A program made the position numbers and the translations under genes. A stretch of 64,000 nt of DNA, from the NCBI GenBank assembly GCA_949987565.1, contig OX465102.1, positions 13,429,469-13,493,468 of the forward strand, in the 5' to 3' direction. Source of the DNA: Luidia sarsii (taxonomy: Eukaryota; Echinodermata; Asteroidea; Paxillosida; Luidiidae). Positions within the stretch are counted from its first letter, which is position 1, and the number at the start of each line of letters is the position of its first letter. The notes below the pieces were generated by a model, which worked only from the letters and a program-made list of their open reading frames with translations, was not told the origin of the DNA and did not search any database. Positions 55,401 through 64,000 of the stretch are shown piece by piece.

Positions 55401-58400
55401 CAACTATGTAAATCTATGTAAGTACCTTTGGTCCCTCCCGGACCGCCTCCTCATAAATATTGATGATCTCATTTGCATCTTGCCCCTCCTCCCGGGCAAT
55501 GGCCACCCGGCAGAGCCAGTACTTGGCGCACTGGCGCATGGCGGGTACCTTGCTGACCAAGTTGTCCAGCCACTCTGAGATGTGTGCAGTTGGGCATCCC
55601 TGATGGAGAGAGAGAGAGAGAGAGAAAGTACTGAGTAATTGGAAGATGTCATGGATTGGATCCTGTTGCAAAAGCTCCAAGGTCTGAAATCAATGCATAT
55701 ATTTTACATTATATGCCAGTGGCAGTCAGTCTCAAGGACCCCGTCAAAATGGACATAATGAACTTTTATAAATCGTCAAATTTGATATGATCGCCAATTT
55801 GCGCCACATTCGCCAAAACTGACTTATAAATGATCGTCAAATTAGCCAAACCAACTTTGATATGATTGCCCAAATCAGCCAAAGTCAACATAATTATATA
55901 TATTATATGGTTATGAAGTTAGTATACAAAAACTTTTGCAAACTGCTCACTGACTAAAATGACCTGCAATACATAAAACTCAAAGTTAGAGGTAACACAG
56001 TCAATGTAGCCCCAAAAATGACGTATGATTGTCAAATTAGCCAAAGTGATACTTTTAATCTACCAAAGTATGAATTAAAGTTGAGGAAAAGTGACTGGGA
56101 AAGTTCTTACGCAATTTCAAAAATATTAGTAGATCAATTAATTGATCCTAATCCCCCCACACAGGTAATTTTGTTTTGAAAATCTGGACAACTAAGTGGG
56201 TAAAGTTGCATCATTTCACTGTTAATCGGTGTTGTGAACTTTTTCCAATCAAAGGTAGTCACATCACGACAAATTGACTTTAATATCTATCAAAGTGGGG
56301 AAAGTTGTGTACATCTTGAAAACCCTCTGAGGTAAAAAAGTCTGATTTCTGTGTTTGTTAAATTAGTAGCTGGGGTTTAAACACCAGGCTCTCTTCTCTT
56401 AGAATTAAAACGTCAGGCCCTCTACTTAAGATTTGCATTTTTCTTGTCAGTGAGAAGTTCGCATATTTTCTTAGCTGTTTTAATATGGAGCTAATACTCT
56501 GCCCCAAAAATCATTCAAAAAGTCTGTTTTTCTGCTGGAACCTCCCCCTCTTCCCCCCCCCCTCCCCCTCTTCTTCTCCTCCACAAAACTCACCGACTTG
56601 AGAAGCAGAAAGCACTCCTCCATCGTGCCGCTCAGGGCCGACGTCAGCTCGTCCCCCGGACTCCCCCTACTGTCCTGGGCAGTGGAGCTGGGCTCAGGGT
56701 CCAGGCGCCAGACCGGGCGGGGCGTGGTGGCCGCCCTGAGGCGGCGCCGGCGACGTTCAGAGGCCGCCTGGCGCCTGATGTCATCGGCCGGGGTGGTGGC
56801 ACGGCGAAGGTCCAGGAGGTAGCCGTATCGGGACGGGGTCTTGCCCTTACTGGTCAGCCAATGCTCCAGCCGGTTCCTACAATGTCCCCCCCCCCAAAAA
56901 AAAAATTCACAAAATTTAGTGGGCCTGACGTTTCGATCCCAGCAGGACCTTTCTCAAAGGCAGAGTGCCTTTGAGAAAGGTCCTGCTAGGATCAACACGT
57001 CAGGTCCACTAAATTTTGAGATTTGCATTTTGGTAATTTTAGTCAGTAAGCAGTTTGCAACTTTTACAACTGAATTACAGCACTTTAAGTCATGATGTAA
57101 TTCAATGAGGTTTGTTTGCCCTGCTTGACGTAATAAGCACCGACTGCCCAGTGCTTTGCCCGATGCCTGATCAAAAAAATTCAGGCAGCTCGGGTGGGAT
57201 TTGAACCCGCAACTCCTGCTTTTTAGTGCAACTTCTTGGTTAAGAACAGGATGCACCCAGACTTGCTTGAGGTATGAAGTCCAAATCTTTGTGTGCTATT
57301 GAAGTCAAGCTCTGGGGAGACTCACAGGTATGTGGTACTGGGGACCTCTCAAAGCAAGTTCTTGATGTTGGCAATGAATAGGTTACATAGCGGACTCTAC
57401 GTTGAGACCGGAGCACACTTGAACTTAGACATGATCTCTGGAAATATGCAAAACAGTCAAGCTCTGTTTCTTTTAGTGCGGATAACGAGAGGATAGAACG
57501 CGGGACGAGAAAACTCACTTCATGTCCATTTGCTTGTCCTGCCAAGGCATGGGCGCGGCTTTTGGCGTGGCTTTGGGTGTGGTCCCCAGAGGGGCCTGAG
57601 CCTGGACGCTGCTACCCCGCCCCTGCTCCAGCAAGCGCGGGCTGCATCTCGCGGGCGTGGCGACGGTGTTGCCGCGGACACCGAGGCTCTTCCGAGGGGC
57701 GGGCGGGCGATCCCCGCTCTCCGTCCTGCGCGCAGCCACTGCCGGAGTCGACCGGCCCTCTGAGCGACCGTTGTCGCTGACGAAGACGGCTTTCGAGCGG
57801 GCGGGACCACTGCGGTCGATTCTATCGGCCCCAAGGCCCGCGCCCCTGGCTGGTGTCGGCGTTTCGACGGGACCACCCTTTGCGGAGTCCGCGCCGGCCT
57901 CGCGGGACTTGGCGGCATCGAGGGCAGCGGGCGGCCTCGGTCTGGATGATGAGGAGGGCGTGGCCACGGACCGGGCGTGGCTCTTGGGTGGGGCCCGCCG
58001 TGTCGACTCGGTCGGTTTCGCTGCGGAGGAGCTCGGCGGTTTCTGGGCCGACGCCTGCTTCTTCCTTCGCCACAGTTCCAGCTTTTCCCTGAAATGGTGA
58101 CCAGCCGTAATACCAGACATATTCATATGGTTCACAAAGCCACATTCTACTATCCATCAGCTATGAAACATTTCCCATGGAGTTTGCATTTGAGACTAAG
58201 CCTCCGGTTTTACATAGAAGCACTCTAGCACCTCAACATTCCAGCTCCTTGGTCTCCCAAATACCATAGTCAAGTAAGTCAACTATCATTGCTTGGTTGA
58301 GGGCATGCACCAGTCAGAAGCATGTATAAACTATCATGACCATTATCACTGTCAATCTTCAACTGTCCAAGGATTTACACACCCCTTGTTGCATCGGAAA

Positions 58401-61400
58401 GATCATTGGACTCATCTCTTAATATTTTCTTTTGGTTTTAGGGATTCTAATGGTAATTAATGCACCTTTTATCATTTGTATGTAAAGTGCGAAGTATGAA
58501 AGTCTCAATCATCATGAATCAGTTAATATTATTATTATTATTATCATTGGACAAAATGATATCAGATTTATGCCACCACAGTGACCACATTAAATCTGAT
58601 AACGTAACAGACAAAGCCATATTGGAATGCAGGAAAACAATGGCCTATGAAGATAGAGGCTTGGATGGTGAAGTTTAAAACCCTAACTACCCACCACTTG
58701 TTACCAGCACATGACCTGAATCCTGCACAATCCTACACTCCTTCAGTTAAAAGCCCCAAACCTGACAGTCCAAACAGTGTCTCCTGGACCCTTGGTACCT
58801 ACTCCCTTTTGTGATAATGTATATTTTTTACTACCAAGTGCCCTCCATCACATTGGGCCTTGTAACCTGGATCCTACATTTCCTCAAGTGACAAAAAACA
58901 CCACATGCCCTCAATCCTACAGAATCATCCTCCATCACATTGGGCCTTGTAACCTGTATCCTGCATCTTCCTCAAGTGACAAAAAACTCCAAATGCCCTC
59001 AATCCTACAGATTCAATCCTCCATCACATTGGGCCTTGTAACCTGTATCCTGCATCTTCCTCAAGTGACAAAAAACTCCACATGCCCTGAATCCTACAGA
59101 ATCATCCTCCATCACATTGGGCCTTGTAACCTGTATCCTGCATCTTCCTCAAGTGACAAAAAACTCCACATGCCCTGAATCCTACAGAATCATCCTCCAT
59201 CACATTGGGCCTTGTAACCTGTATCCTGTATCTTCCTTCAGTGACAAAAACCTCCACACGCCCTTAATCCTACAGAATCATCCTCCATCACATTGGGCCT
59301 TGTAACCTGTATCCTGCATTTTCCTACAGTCTGACAGTGACAAAAACTCCACATGCCCTCAATACTGTAAAATTCCTACTAGTACTATGCATCAACTACC
59401 ACATGCCCTCAATCCCACGCATTCCTACGCTAGAACAATAGGGCCAATCTCTGCCCAGGAAAAAAAAACCACGTGCTCATAGGTCACTTACCTCATGGTC
59501 ATTACCTGTCCTGGGGTGCTGGACTTGGAGTCACTGCAGCTGTCCTCACTACGCATCTCTCTGCAAGAATTGACGTAATGGCAGCCGCCCGTTAGATATG
59601 CCACAGCTCACTAAAAACCTCTGCGAGTGGTAGGTATTACCGATATTATAAATGCATGGAGTGGGAAGCGAAATGACCGGGGCAATAAAGCGCGAATTAA
59701 GGTATCAAGTATGGAATCAACATATTTTGCAATGTTCTAAAGGCTCACATCCCGAGCAAAACATCGAGCCACAGTAACTAGGCTAGCCCTACCTCTTCTT
59801 TTCAAATCCCAAAATCACTGAAAATAATAGTATCAGGACTATAGTTACTTTGGCTGCATTAGATTCTAATACAATCATTGAAGTGATATATATTATACAA
59901 AAATGTTGCAAACTGCTGACTGAGTACTGACTAAAATTACCAAAATGCAAAACTCAAAATTTAGTGGGCCTGACGTTTTAATCCTAGCAGGACCTTTCTT
60001 AAAGGCTTTGAGGAAGGTCCTGCTACTGCTAGGATCGAAACGTCAGGCCCACTAAATTTTGAGACAATCATTGAACTTAACGTAAGCAGCATGTAATTTC
60101 TAAGGTCAGATGAAATGGTTGGGTGTCTACTTGTGGTAGCCATACAGCTGTGACCGTTTGGCAAAGAAGTTAATACAAAAACTGTTGCGAACTGCTAACT
60201 GACTAAAATGACCTGGAATTTATTTAGCATTTGGGAATGATCGCAGGCTTTGCAAAAAAATGTCAAAAGTTAAAGGGCCTGACGTTCCCATCCTAGCAGG
60301 ACCTGGACTTTTCTCAAAGGTTCTGCTAGGATTGAAATGTCAGGCCCTCTAACTTTCGATCATTCCCAAATACTAAAAATTTTCCATGTTATTTCAGACC
60401 CAAGACACTTTGTATTCGGGGGTTTAAAAATACTATCAAAAAATTGGAGGACCTGACGTTTTGATCCCAGCAAGACCCTTTCTCAAAGGCAGAATGACAG
60501 GGACAAAACAAATAGCAAGGGGGGGGGAGAGTAACGGGAACATTGATACTTTCAGCGGATGTGCTGCTTTGCGGTGACTCTTTTCGAGATGGCATTTTTT
60601 TGTGAATGATAATAACCTATTAAACCAATGCAATTACTCCCTGATACTACTCATCATAACCATTTCCGATGTATGATACATTTTGAATGTGTTGGGGCAG
60701 TGTTGATGGCTTGACGCCACTATCGTGTGTTGACGCCACCGTCTTGACGCCAATCAGTATGACCCTCAGGGAGAGCCTGACAATCTGGAGACTGGAGCGG
60801 AGACTGACTCTAATAGGAGTAGGACGCATGTTACCTCCTGTCAGGAGTTGGTCCATGTTGCTTGACGGCATTGACGCTGTTTGCGGGAAGGCTGGGCCTC
60901 AGTCTCTTCAGCGGCTGCCTTCCGCCCTGCTCTGTCTCTCTCCGCTCCTCGTCCAGGCGTCGTTTCCTCTCAGCCTTCTCCGCCTTCCACTGTGCCAGCT
61001 TCTCCCGCATGTCATCTGCCAAATTCATCAACTCAATTCATTCGCATTCATTTCCAAGATTTCGAGTCAACTCACACCCATGCAAAGTTGTACCCAACCA
61101 ACTCGTACTCGCGCCAACTCGTACTCGCGCCAAATTATTATTAACTTTGCATTTGTTTTGCTAAAATTAATTAATTTGCTAAAATGTTTTCTCATTCACA
61201 TGTACCCCCAGAACTGTGGGGTTCTACGTCGTCCGCTGCTCTCCCGACCGGAACCCCACAGATAACTAGGCTTTTTTCCCATAGGCTTCTGTGTAACGTT
61301 CACTAATGCTGTGGCATAGAGATCAGCAGGTTCAGCATAACTCATAAAATACTGCTTCATTTGGCCCAAGATTTCTAGCAAATGTGGTTTACATACCACG

Positions 61401-62326
61401 CACCTGTGTGCAACTGTCCATGTGGCGAAAATGTGTCGATTTTCCCCCCAAAAATGGGCGAAAACCTCCCGGTTTGGTCACAAGATCAAAACGGCAGCGC
61501 CGCAACTGGCAGTCTGGTCCCCTGTACGTCTTCGCAGCAAGGCGCTATACCGTACTACAGGGACCAGACTGCCAGTTGCTGAGCTGCCGTTTGAATCTTG
61601 CGACCGATCCGGAAGTTTTTTGCCCAATTTTTTTATCTGTGGGGTTCCGGTCGGGAGAGCAGCGGACGACGTAGAACCCCACAGTTCTGGGGGTAATTCA
61701 CATGCAGAATGTAACCTTTGTTAAATGCATAAAACAAAAATCTGTTTCATAATCTACTTAAAAATGAATTACATAATGATTTTCTGTGACATTCTCAGTT
61801 AAAGTGACACGTTCGATTTTTGTCCTAAGTAACTTTAATGAAAATTATCCAACCCAAAACCCACCACGCAGCAGTAAAAATATTATTACCCGACCGAAAA
61901 CAATAATAACTGGACACTTCACAAACTAAGGTTACCGGTACATCATCTACATCATACATGATACATCATACATGTAGTTAGATTTTGAGTAAACTCGTCA
62001 GGCTCTGTGCAAGATGTTATGCGAGCACGAGTTGGCAGGAGCACAAGTTGGCAGGAGCACGAGTTGGCTCGGGTACGAGTTGGCACGGGTACGAGTTGGC
62101 ACGGGTACAACTACTGAACTAGTGCCATAGTGGAAGGGTCCATTTGAAAGGTAAGTCAAGTAGTCAATTGTAAAACTCCAAATTTTATGATTTAGTTCCT
62201 GTTTTCGGGAATTTTTCCCGTTATCCGATCGAAAACCGATGACGCGAATCAGGCTACTCCCACAATAAAAATCAAAGCAAAACATTGCTAGCCCATTGAT
62301 CACTTACCTTGCTTCAACGGGCCCAT
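52141..62326 (-). CDS. CKAP2L: CKAP2/CKAP2L-like mitotic spindle protein, complete
   Basis: Eight minus-strand exons, 62326-62308, 61015-60835, 59560-59492, 58088-57519, 56876-56594, 55599-55426, 53794-53556 and 52456-52141, encode 616 residues (human CKAP2L about 745, CKAP2 about 683). The C-terminal half carries the CKAP2_C domain: RLEHWLTSKGKTPSRYG (about 281-297), then CPTAHISEWLDNLVSKVP, CAKYWLCRVAIAREEG, INIYEEAVREGPKPIGEV, VLKYCLTESTPYF, and LVTPVRRSTRLEG with LQEHDLCLASLDLL. These match vertebrate CKAP2L in order. The N-terminal half is basic and disordered. Vertebrate CKAP2 and CKAP2L bind microtubules, act at spindle poles and are degraded after mitosis. It is head-to-head with the DRE-TIM gene. 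Intron 7 appears to use a GC donor. Homology is firm; CKAP2 versus CKAP2L cannot be separated for a pre-duplication gene, though the LQEHDL box favours CKAP2L. Confidence 0.85.
52701..53023 (+). other. Cysteine-rich open frame antisense to CKAP2L-like intron 7
   Basis: Plus-strand frame DWYYCGIARCHRRVEDIAPA...CPTAQQ, WNCTHYLHCSTQTVCSVG, GGCQYRGYSDTCTVAKLHNG, TSELCQ, bounded by TTGGCAG at 52701 and CAG|GTTTGA at 53023. Nine or more cysteines, no stop for 107 codons. Possible exon of an unrecognised secreted protein; not assigned to a family. Confidence 0.3.
53556..53794 (-). CDS. CKAP2L: CKAP2L-like exon 7
   Basis: Begins PIGEVKASLQKYV (compare PIQELREVV in CKAP2L) and ends VLKYCLTESTPYFDR (compare the KY...TTPYL box of CKAP2). 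Acceptor TTCACGCAG. The 3' edge is set at a GC donor (ACAG|GCAGGT), which gives the phase 2 needed by exon 8; the overlapping GT donor 4 bp on (CAG|GTTTTT) gives phase 0 and a frameshift. Confidence 0.8.
54115..55228 (+). repeat. 186-bp tandem array, six units, with family A core
   Basis: GAAGGCCGCTGCCGTTTGG occurs at 54121, 54307, 54493, 54679, 54865 and 55051, each exactly 186 bp apart, with only scattered substitutions. Each unit ends AAGGTCCTATTGGGATCGTA, ACGCCAGGCCCTC and TTTTGAGATTTACG, i.e. a family A-type core, then AAATAAAATAAAAT. The last unit runs into a family A right flank (TCAGTGAGCAATTTGCAACAG). In CKAP2L-like intron 6. Confidence 0.95.
55290..55414 (+). other. Cysteine-rich open frame ending against CKAP2L-like exon 6
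   Basis: Plus-strand HVECAIRSCHLRAEGNCESV, DECQADTKSLTCQVLKPQLC, then KSM and a stop. Regular cysteine spacing. Its end lies about 10 bp from the exon 6 donor on the other strand. Possible last exon of the same unrecognised gene as 52701-53023. Confidence 0.25.
55426..55599 (-). CDS. CKAP2L: CKAP2L-like exon 6, CKAP2_C core
   Basis: Encodes GCPTAHISEWLDNLVSKVPA, CAKYWLCRVAIAREEG and IINIYEEAVREGPK, the best-conserved block of the CKAP2 C-terminal domain. A (CT)n polypyrimidine tract immediately precedes the acceptor. Donor AAG|GTACTT, phase 0. Confidence 0.92.
55600..56593 (-). other. CKAP2L-like intron 5
   Basis: Contains an (AG)n run at the acceptor side (55605-55626), family A remnants (55930-55995, 56385-56465) and AT-rich sequence with repeated CGTCAAATTAGCCAAA-like words (55770-56050). 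Confidence 0.5.
56594..56876 (-). CDS. CKAP2L: CKAP2L-like exon 5, SKGKT motif
   Basis: Encodes NRLEHWLTSKGKTPSRYGYL, an Arg-rich helix, and TMEECFLLLKS. It matches the QLEEWQKSKGKTYKRPP box and the following TECLNLIE segment of CKAP2L. Donor TCG|GTGAGT. The acceptor CATTGTAG has an unusual upstream T run followed by a G run and then a family A palindrome within 35 bp. Confidence 0.85.
56908..57065. mobile_element. Family A palindromic element next to exon 5
   Basis: Arms AAAATTTAGTGGGCCTGACG and CAGGTCCACTAAATTTTGAG around GGCAGAGTGCC, then CAGTAAGCAGTTTGCAAC. The left end lies about 35 bp upstream of the acceptor of CKAP2L-like exon 5. Confidence 0.9.
57101..57240 (-). repeat. tRNA-derived SINE, second family
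   Basis: On the minus strand it reads AAAAAGCAGGAGTTGCGGG, GGTTCAAATCCCACCCGAGC and the tail GGCATCGGGCAAAGCACTGG...CAGGGCAAAC...CCTCATTGAA. A B box is clear; the A-box part is degenerate. In CKAP2L-like intron 4. Confidence 0.65.
57519..58088 (-). CDS. CKAP2L: CKAP2L-like exon 4, basic disordered region
   Basis: A 570-nt exon begins REKLELWRRKKQAS, a second copy of the helix motif of exon 2, then about 170 residues rich in Ala, Pro, Arg and Ser, likely disordered and possibly microtubule-binding. Acceptor CATTTCAG, donor ATGAA|GTGAGT. Very GC-rich. Confidence 0.75.
58842..59340 (+). repeat. 88-bp minisatellite, six units
   Basis: CCTCCATCACATTGGGCCTT recurs at 58842, 58929, 59018, 59106, 59194 and 59282 (87-89 bp steps), with CAAGTGACAAAAAACTCC and ATGCCCTGAATCCTACAG inside each unit. 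In CKAP2L-like intron 3. Confidence 0.95.
59492..59560 (-). CDS. CKAP2L: CKAP2L-like exon 3
   Basis: A 69-nt exon encodes REMRSEDSCSDSKSSTPGQV, a Ser/Asp-rich linker, and ends in MTMR read across the junction. Of two donors, the inner CAG|GTAATG gives phase 0 and breaks the frame with exon 4; the outer ATGAG|GTAAGTG gives phase 2 and keeps it. The acceptor is TTCTTGCAG. Confidence 0.65.
59898..60070. mobile_element. Family A palindromic element
   Basis: Flank ACAAAAATGTTGCAAACTGC, arms GGGCCTGACGTTTTAATCC and GGATCGAAACGTCAGGCCC, with a duplicated CTGCTA in the right arm loop. In CKAP2L-like intron 2. Confidence 0.88.
60175..60500. mobile_element. Two family A elements (60175-60365 and half copy 60440-60500)
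   Basis: First: ACAAAAACTGTTGCGAACTG, GGGCCTGACGTTCCCATCC and GGATTGAAATGTCAGGCCC. Second: GGACCTGACGTTTTGATCCC and ACCCTTTCTCAAAGGCAG. Confidence 0.8.
60835..61015 (-). CDS. CKAP2L: CKAP2L-like exon 2, N-terminal helix motif
   Basis: Encodes DDMREKLAQWKAEKAERKRR followed by a charged helix (LDEERRETEQ) and a basic tail. It corresponds to the N-terminal RQRKLQEYLAAKGK segment of CKAP2L. Acceptor TTTGGCAG, donor GGAG|GTAACA. Confidence 0.75.
61090..61140 (+). repeat. CAACTCGTACTCGCGCC minisatellite (left array)
   Basis: Short array of CAACTCGTACTCGCGC units, with an inverted partner at 62020-62112 (GCACGAGTTGGCAGGA units). It is the same sequence family as 45810-46330. Confidence 0.8.
61203..61695. 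mobile_element. Mutator-like foldback MITE with 9-bp TSD
   Basis: A 493-bp element with ends TACCCCCAGAACTGTGGGG and CCCCACAGTTCTGGGGGTA, flanked by the identical direct repeat ATTCACATG at 61194-61202 and 61696-61704. Terminal inverted repeats run about 60 bp. A second palindrome inside (AACTGGCAGTCTGGTCCC at 61503 and GGGACCAGACTGCCAGTT at 61560) makes it a full foldback. The 9-bp duplication and long inverted ends fit Mutator-like (MULE) non-autonomous elements. In CKAP2L-like intron 1. Confidence 0.9.
62020..62112 (-). repeat. CAACTCGTGC minisatellite (right array, inverted)
   Basis: GCACGAGTTGGCAGGA and GGGTACGAGTTGGCAC units, inverse of 61090-61140. Confidence 0.8.
62308..62326 (-). 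CDS. CKAP2L: CKAP2L-like exon 1 (start codon)
   Basis: A 19-nt coding exon encodes MGPLKQ and ends at a consensus donor CAAG|GTAAGTG in phase 1, matching exon 2. Such a short start exon is chosen because it has the required phase and the only good donor upstream of exon 2. Confidence 0.6.
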
Positions 62327-63323
62327 TTGGAAAGTGTTTCCTGTGCACTTTTGACTGTCTGACTCTGAAGTCGAGAATTGACTGCTAAGTGCTAGTGCTA
62401 CCAATGGAGGAAGTAAAGGTGCTATATACGCGTACGTGATTATTTTGTGTTTGACGCGAACATTGTAAACAGCCAATCAAAAACTAATGAACTCTTGAGG
62501 GCGCTAATTATTTGAGATAATCGAATCGAGTGAGGGCGCTGTTGAACAATTCCGTTCCGAACGCCCCAGTTTTTATGCTCCTACATTATACATTAATTAT
62601 CAGGCTAGAGATGAAAATCCAGGTTCTGATTTGTCTCCAGAAGTTTGTTGGCTTGATAAGTACAGAGTATTCACAAAAAATGTGTCAAACGCTTGTTTCC
62701 AGAGCCCCGTGACATTATAAGGGTGTTTATCGTGTCCAGTCACGACCTGTATTTTCCAGTTCACGAGTAATTAATTCGTGCAGCACCAGTGCAGACGACT
62801 CGCAGCTAATGGAAACTATTTTTGAGTCCTGACATGTGCGTGTGTATAACAGATCGAGTAGTAAATTAATTCTTTGCGTGAAGCCACGCGTGAAGCGAGT
62901 CGAGTTATATCATGGTGTGGCAAACATTTTAAAAGGCTAGTGAATGCGCGCTGCTTTAGGAGTCAGTCGTGCACGCAAGCAGGACCGATAAAAATACACT
63001 GGCAAGCATTGAAATCCTAGAGGGGCTTACTGTGCATATGCCTTTGACAATCTGAAAAGCCTGGGAAATTTGCACGCATATAACTAGAAAGGGTCAATGT
63101 ACACATAATTATAGAATCCTCCGCCATTCGTGCAGTCTCACGCACAACTTCGAGAAGCACGATAGTTCCCCGGACTTCTATCCTGTAACATTTTCCTTCT
63201 GTGCCACTCTCGCATACATAAGTCAGTCATTCAATCGTGTATTCTGGGTTCGCTTGTACCTGTCGTCCAGTTTTATCCACCAGTTGGCCTAAACGCACAG
63301 CAAACTAGACAAAACACCTAAAA
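62327..63323. promoter_or_regulatory. Candidate bidirectional promoter, CKAP2L-like / DRE-TIM gene
   Basis: The 997-bp gap separates two start codons facing away from each other. It holds CCAAT at 62401-62405 and 62473-62477, a TATATA-like block at 62423-62428 and an E2F-like GACGCGAA at 62453-62460, all on the CKAP2L side. CCAAT plus E2F-like sites would suit a cell-cycle gene, but they are short motifs. No family A element was noticed inside the gap. Confidence 0.4.
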
Positions 63324-63675
63324 ATGAGTCTTTTGGACTTTTTGGAATTTTTCGACGATGGGAAGAACATCGACAGTTTGGTGAAACACTACAACAGGGA
63401 CGTAAAGCGAGATACCAACAAATACAAGCGTCTCCAAGACTTAGACATGTTCGTTCTAGACAACTCGATCCGAGAAAGCACGGTGGGGCAGCTGAGGGGG
63501 CACACGTTGGAAAACAAGTGGCAGGTGTACGACGAGGTGAGAAAGTGTGGCTTCCGAAACGTCATCGTGGCCTCCTTCTCTCATATGACCCGAGTCGATG
63601 ACGTTTTCATTAAGCAACTGGTGGACAAGGGGGAGGACCGCAGAGGACTCTACGCCTTCTCGGAGGTCACTGAAG
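63324..63675 (+). CDS. DRE-TIM metallolyase-like (HMGL/pyruvate carboxyltransferase-like) protein, N-terminal exon
   Basis: The exon encodes 117 residues from ATG at 63324 and ends in phase 1 at GAAG|GTTTGT. After a short charged N-terminus it reads FVLDNSIRESTVGQLRGHTL, in which D46, R50 and E51 fit the DxxxRE/D start of the first strand of the DRE-TIM barrel (DTTLRDG in isopropylmalate synthase), then KWQVYDEVRKCGFRNVIVAS, like the helix and second strand. These enzymes cleave or form C-C bonds on acyl-CoA or oxo-acid substrates using a divalent metal. The metal-binding HxH and other catalytic residues would lie in later exons off the window, so substrate and activity cannot be judged. The intron begins with a family A repeat only about 45 bp after the donor. 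Confidence 0.6.
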
Positions 63676-64000
63676 GTTTGTGCACCAAAGCTTACATATT
63701 AACTCATTTGAATTTCTCAAAATTTAGTGGGCCTGATGTTTCGATCCTAGCAGGACCTTTCTCAAAGGTGCCATCACCAAAGAGGGCAACTTCAGCTCGC
63801 GAAGAGTGTCAGTAGCAATCGCGCGTAATGTGAATGGGGAAAAGTATGAGCCGAAGAGTTGTTAACGCTTTATGACTTTTTTTGGCATTCTTCTTAGACA
63901 TATTTTGACACCAATTTTATTGAAATTGGAGGTGCCGTTCTCTGACAATGAACATTTTTCAGGGCCATGGTATAGTTTGACGGATTTTTTCCCATTGAAT
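63676..64000 (+). other. Start of intron 1 of DRE-TIM gene
   Basis: Contains half a family A element (63716-63770) and otherwise AT-rich sequence with no exon recognised. Confidence 0.5.
63716..63770 (+). mobile_element. Half family A element in DRE-TIM gene intron 1
   Basis: TCTCAAAATTTAGTGGGCCTG, GATGTTTCGATCCTAGCAGG, CCTTTCTCAAAGG, about 40 bp after the donor. Confidence 0.85.

Overview
This is eukaryotic nuclear DNA from an animal. Genes are split into short GC-rich exons with GT-AG splice sites, separated by long AT-richer introns packed with inverted-repeat transposable elements, tRNA-derived SINE-like pieces and simple-sequence tracts. The protein families (CRACD, CKAP2/CKAP2L and the C4orf33 family) and the repeat style suggest an invertebrate deuterostome, most likely an echinoderm. 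The species assignment is inference; the gene assignments rest on residue-level family resemblance recalled from knowledge, not on a search.

Four genes are seen. (1) About 416-37650, minus strand: nine coding exons of a CRACD/CRACDL (KIAA1211 family) homologue, a capping-protein inhibitor of actin dynamics. The start exon is at 37.6 kb and the 3' end lies beyond the left edge. All eight internal exon junctions agree in phase. (2) 45464-50995, plus strand: five exons of a complete homologue of human UPF0462 protein C4orf33 (207 aa). (3) 52141-62326, minus strand: eight exons of a complete CKAP2/CKAP2L-like mitotic spindle protein (616 aa as modelled). It needs one non-canonical GC donor to stay in frame. 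(4) 63324-63675, plus strand: the first coding exon of a DRE-TIM metallolyase-like (HMGL/pyruvate carboxyltransferase-like) protein that continues off the right edge.

Layout: CRACD-like and C4orf33-like are divergent with about 7.8 kb between them. C4orf33-like and CKAP2L-like converge, with candidate poly(A) signals under 600 bp apart. CKAP2L-like and the DRE-TIM gene are head-to-head within 1 kb, probably sharing a promoter. No operon-like or shared pathway is implied; CRACD acts on actin and CKAP2L on the spindle.

The accessory content is mostly mobile DNA. A very abundant element (family A, about 25 copies and remnants) carries a GGTCC-loop-GGATC hairpin followed by GAAAC, resembling a degenerate hammerhead-ribozyme core, and is often arranged as a perfect palindrome. 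A six-copy 186-bp tandem array carries the same core. There are also TTAA-flanked MITEs (families B and D), a foldback family with GGGCCAATTTCATAGAGC-type ends (family C), a 493-bp Mutator-like foldback element with a clean 9-bp target duplication, and several minisatellites, some lying directly against splice sites.
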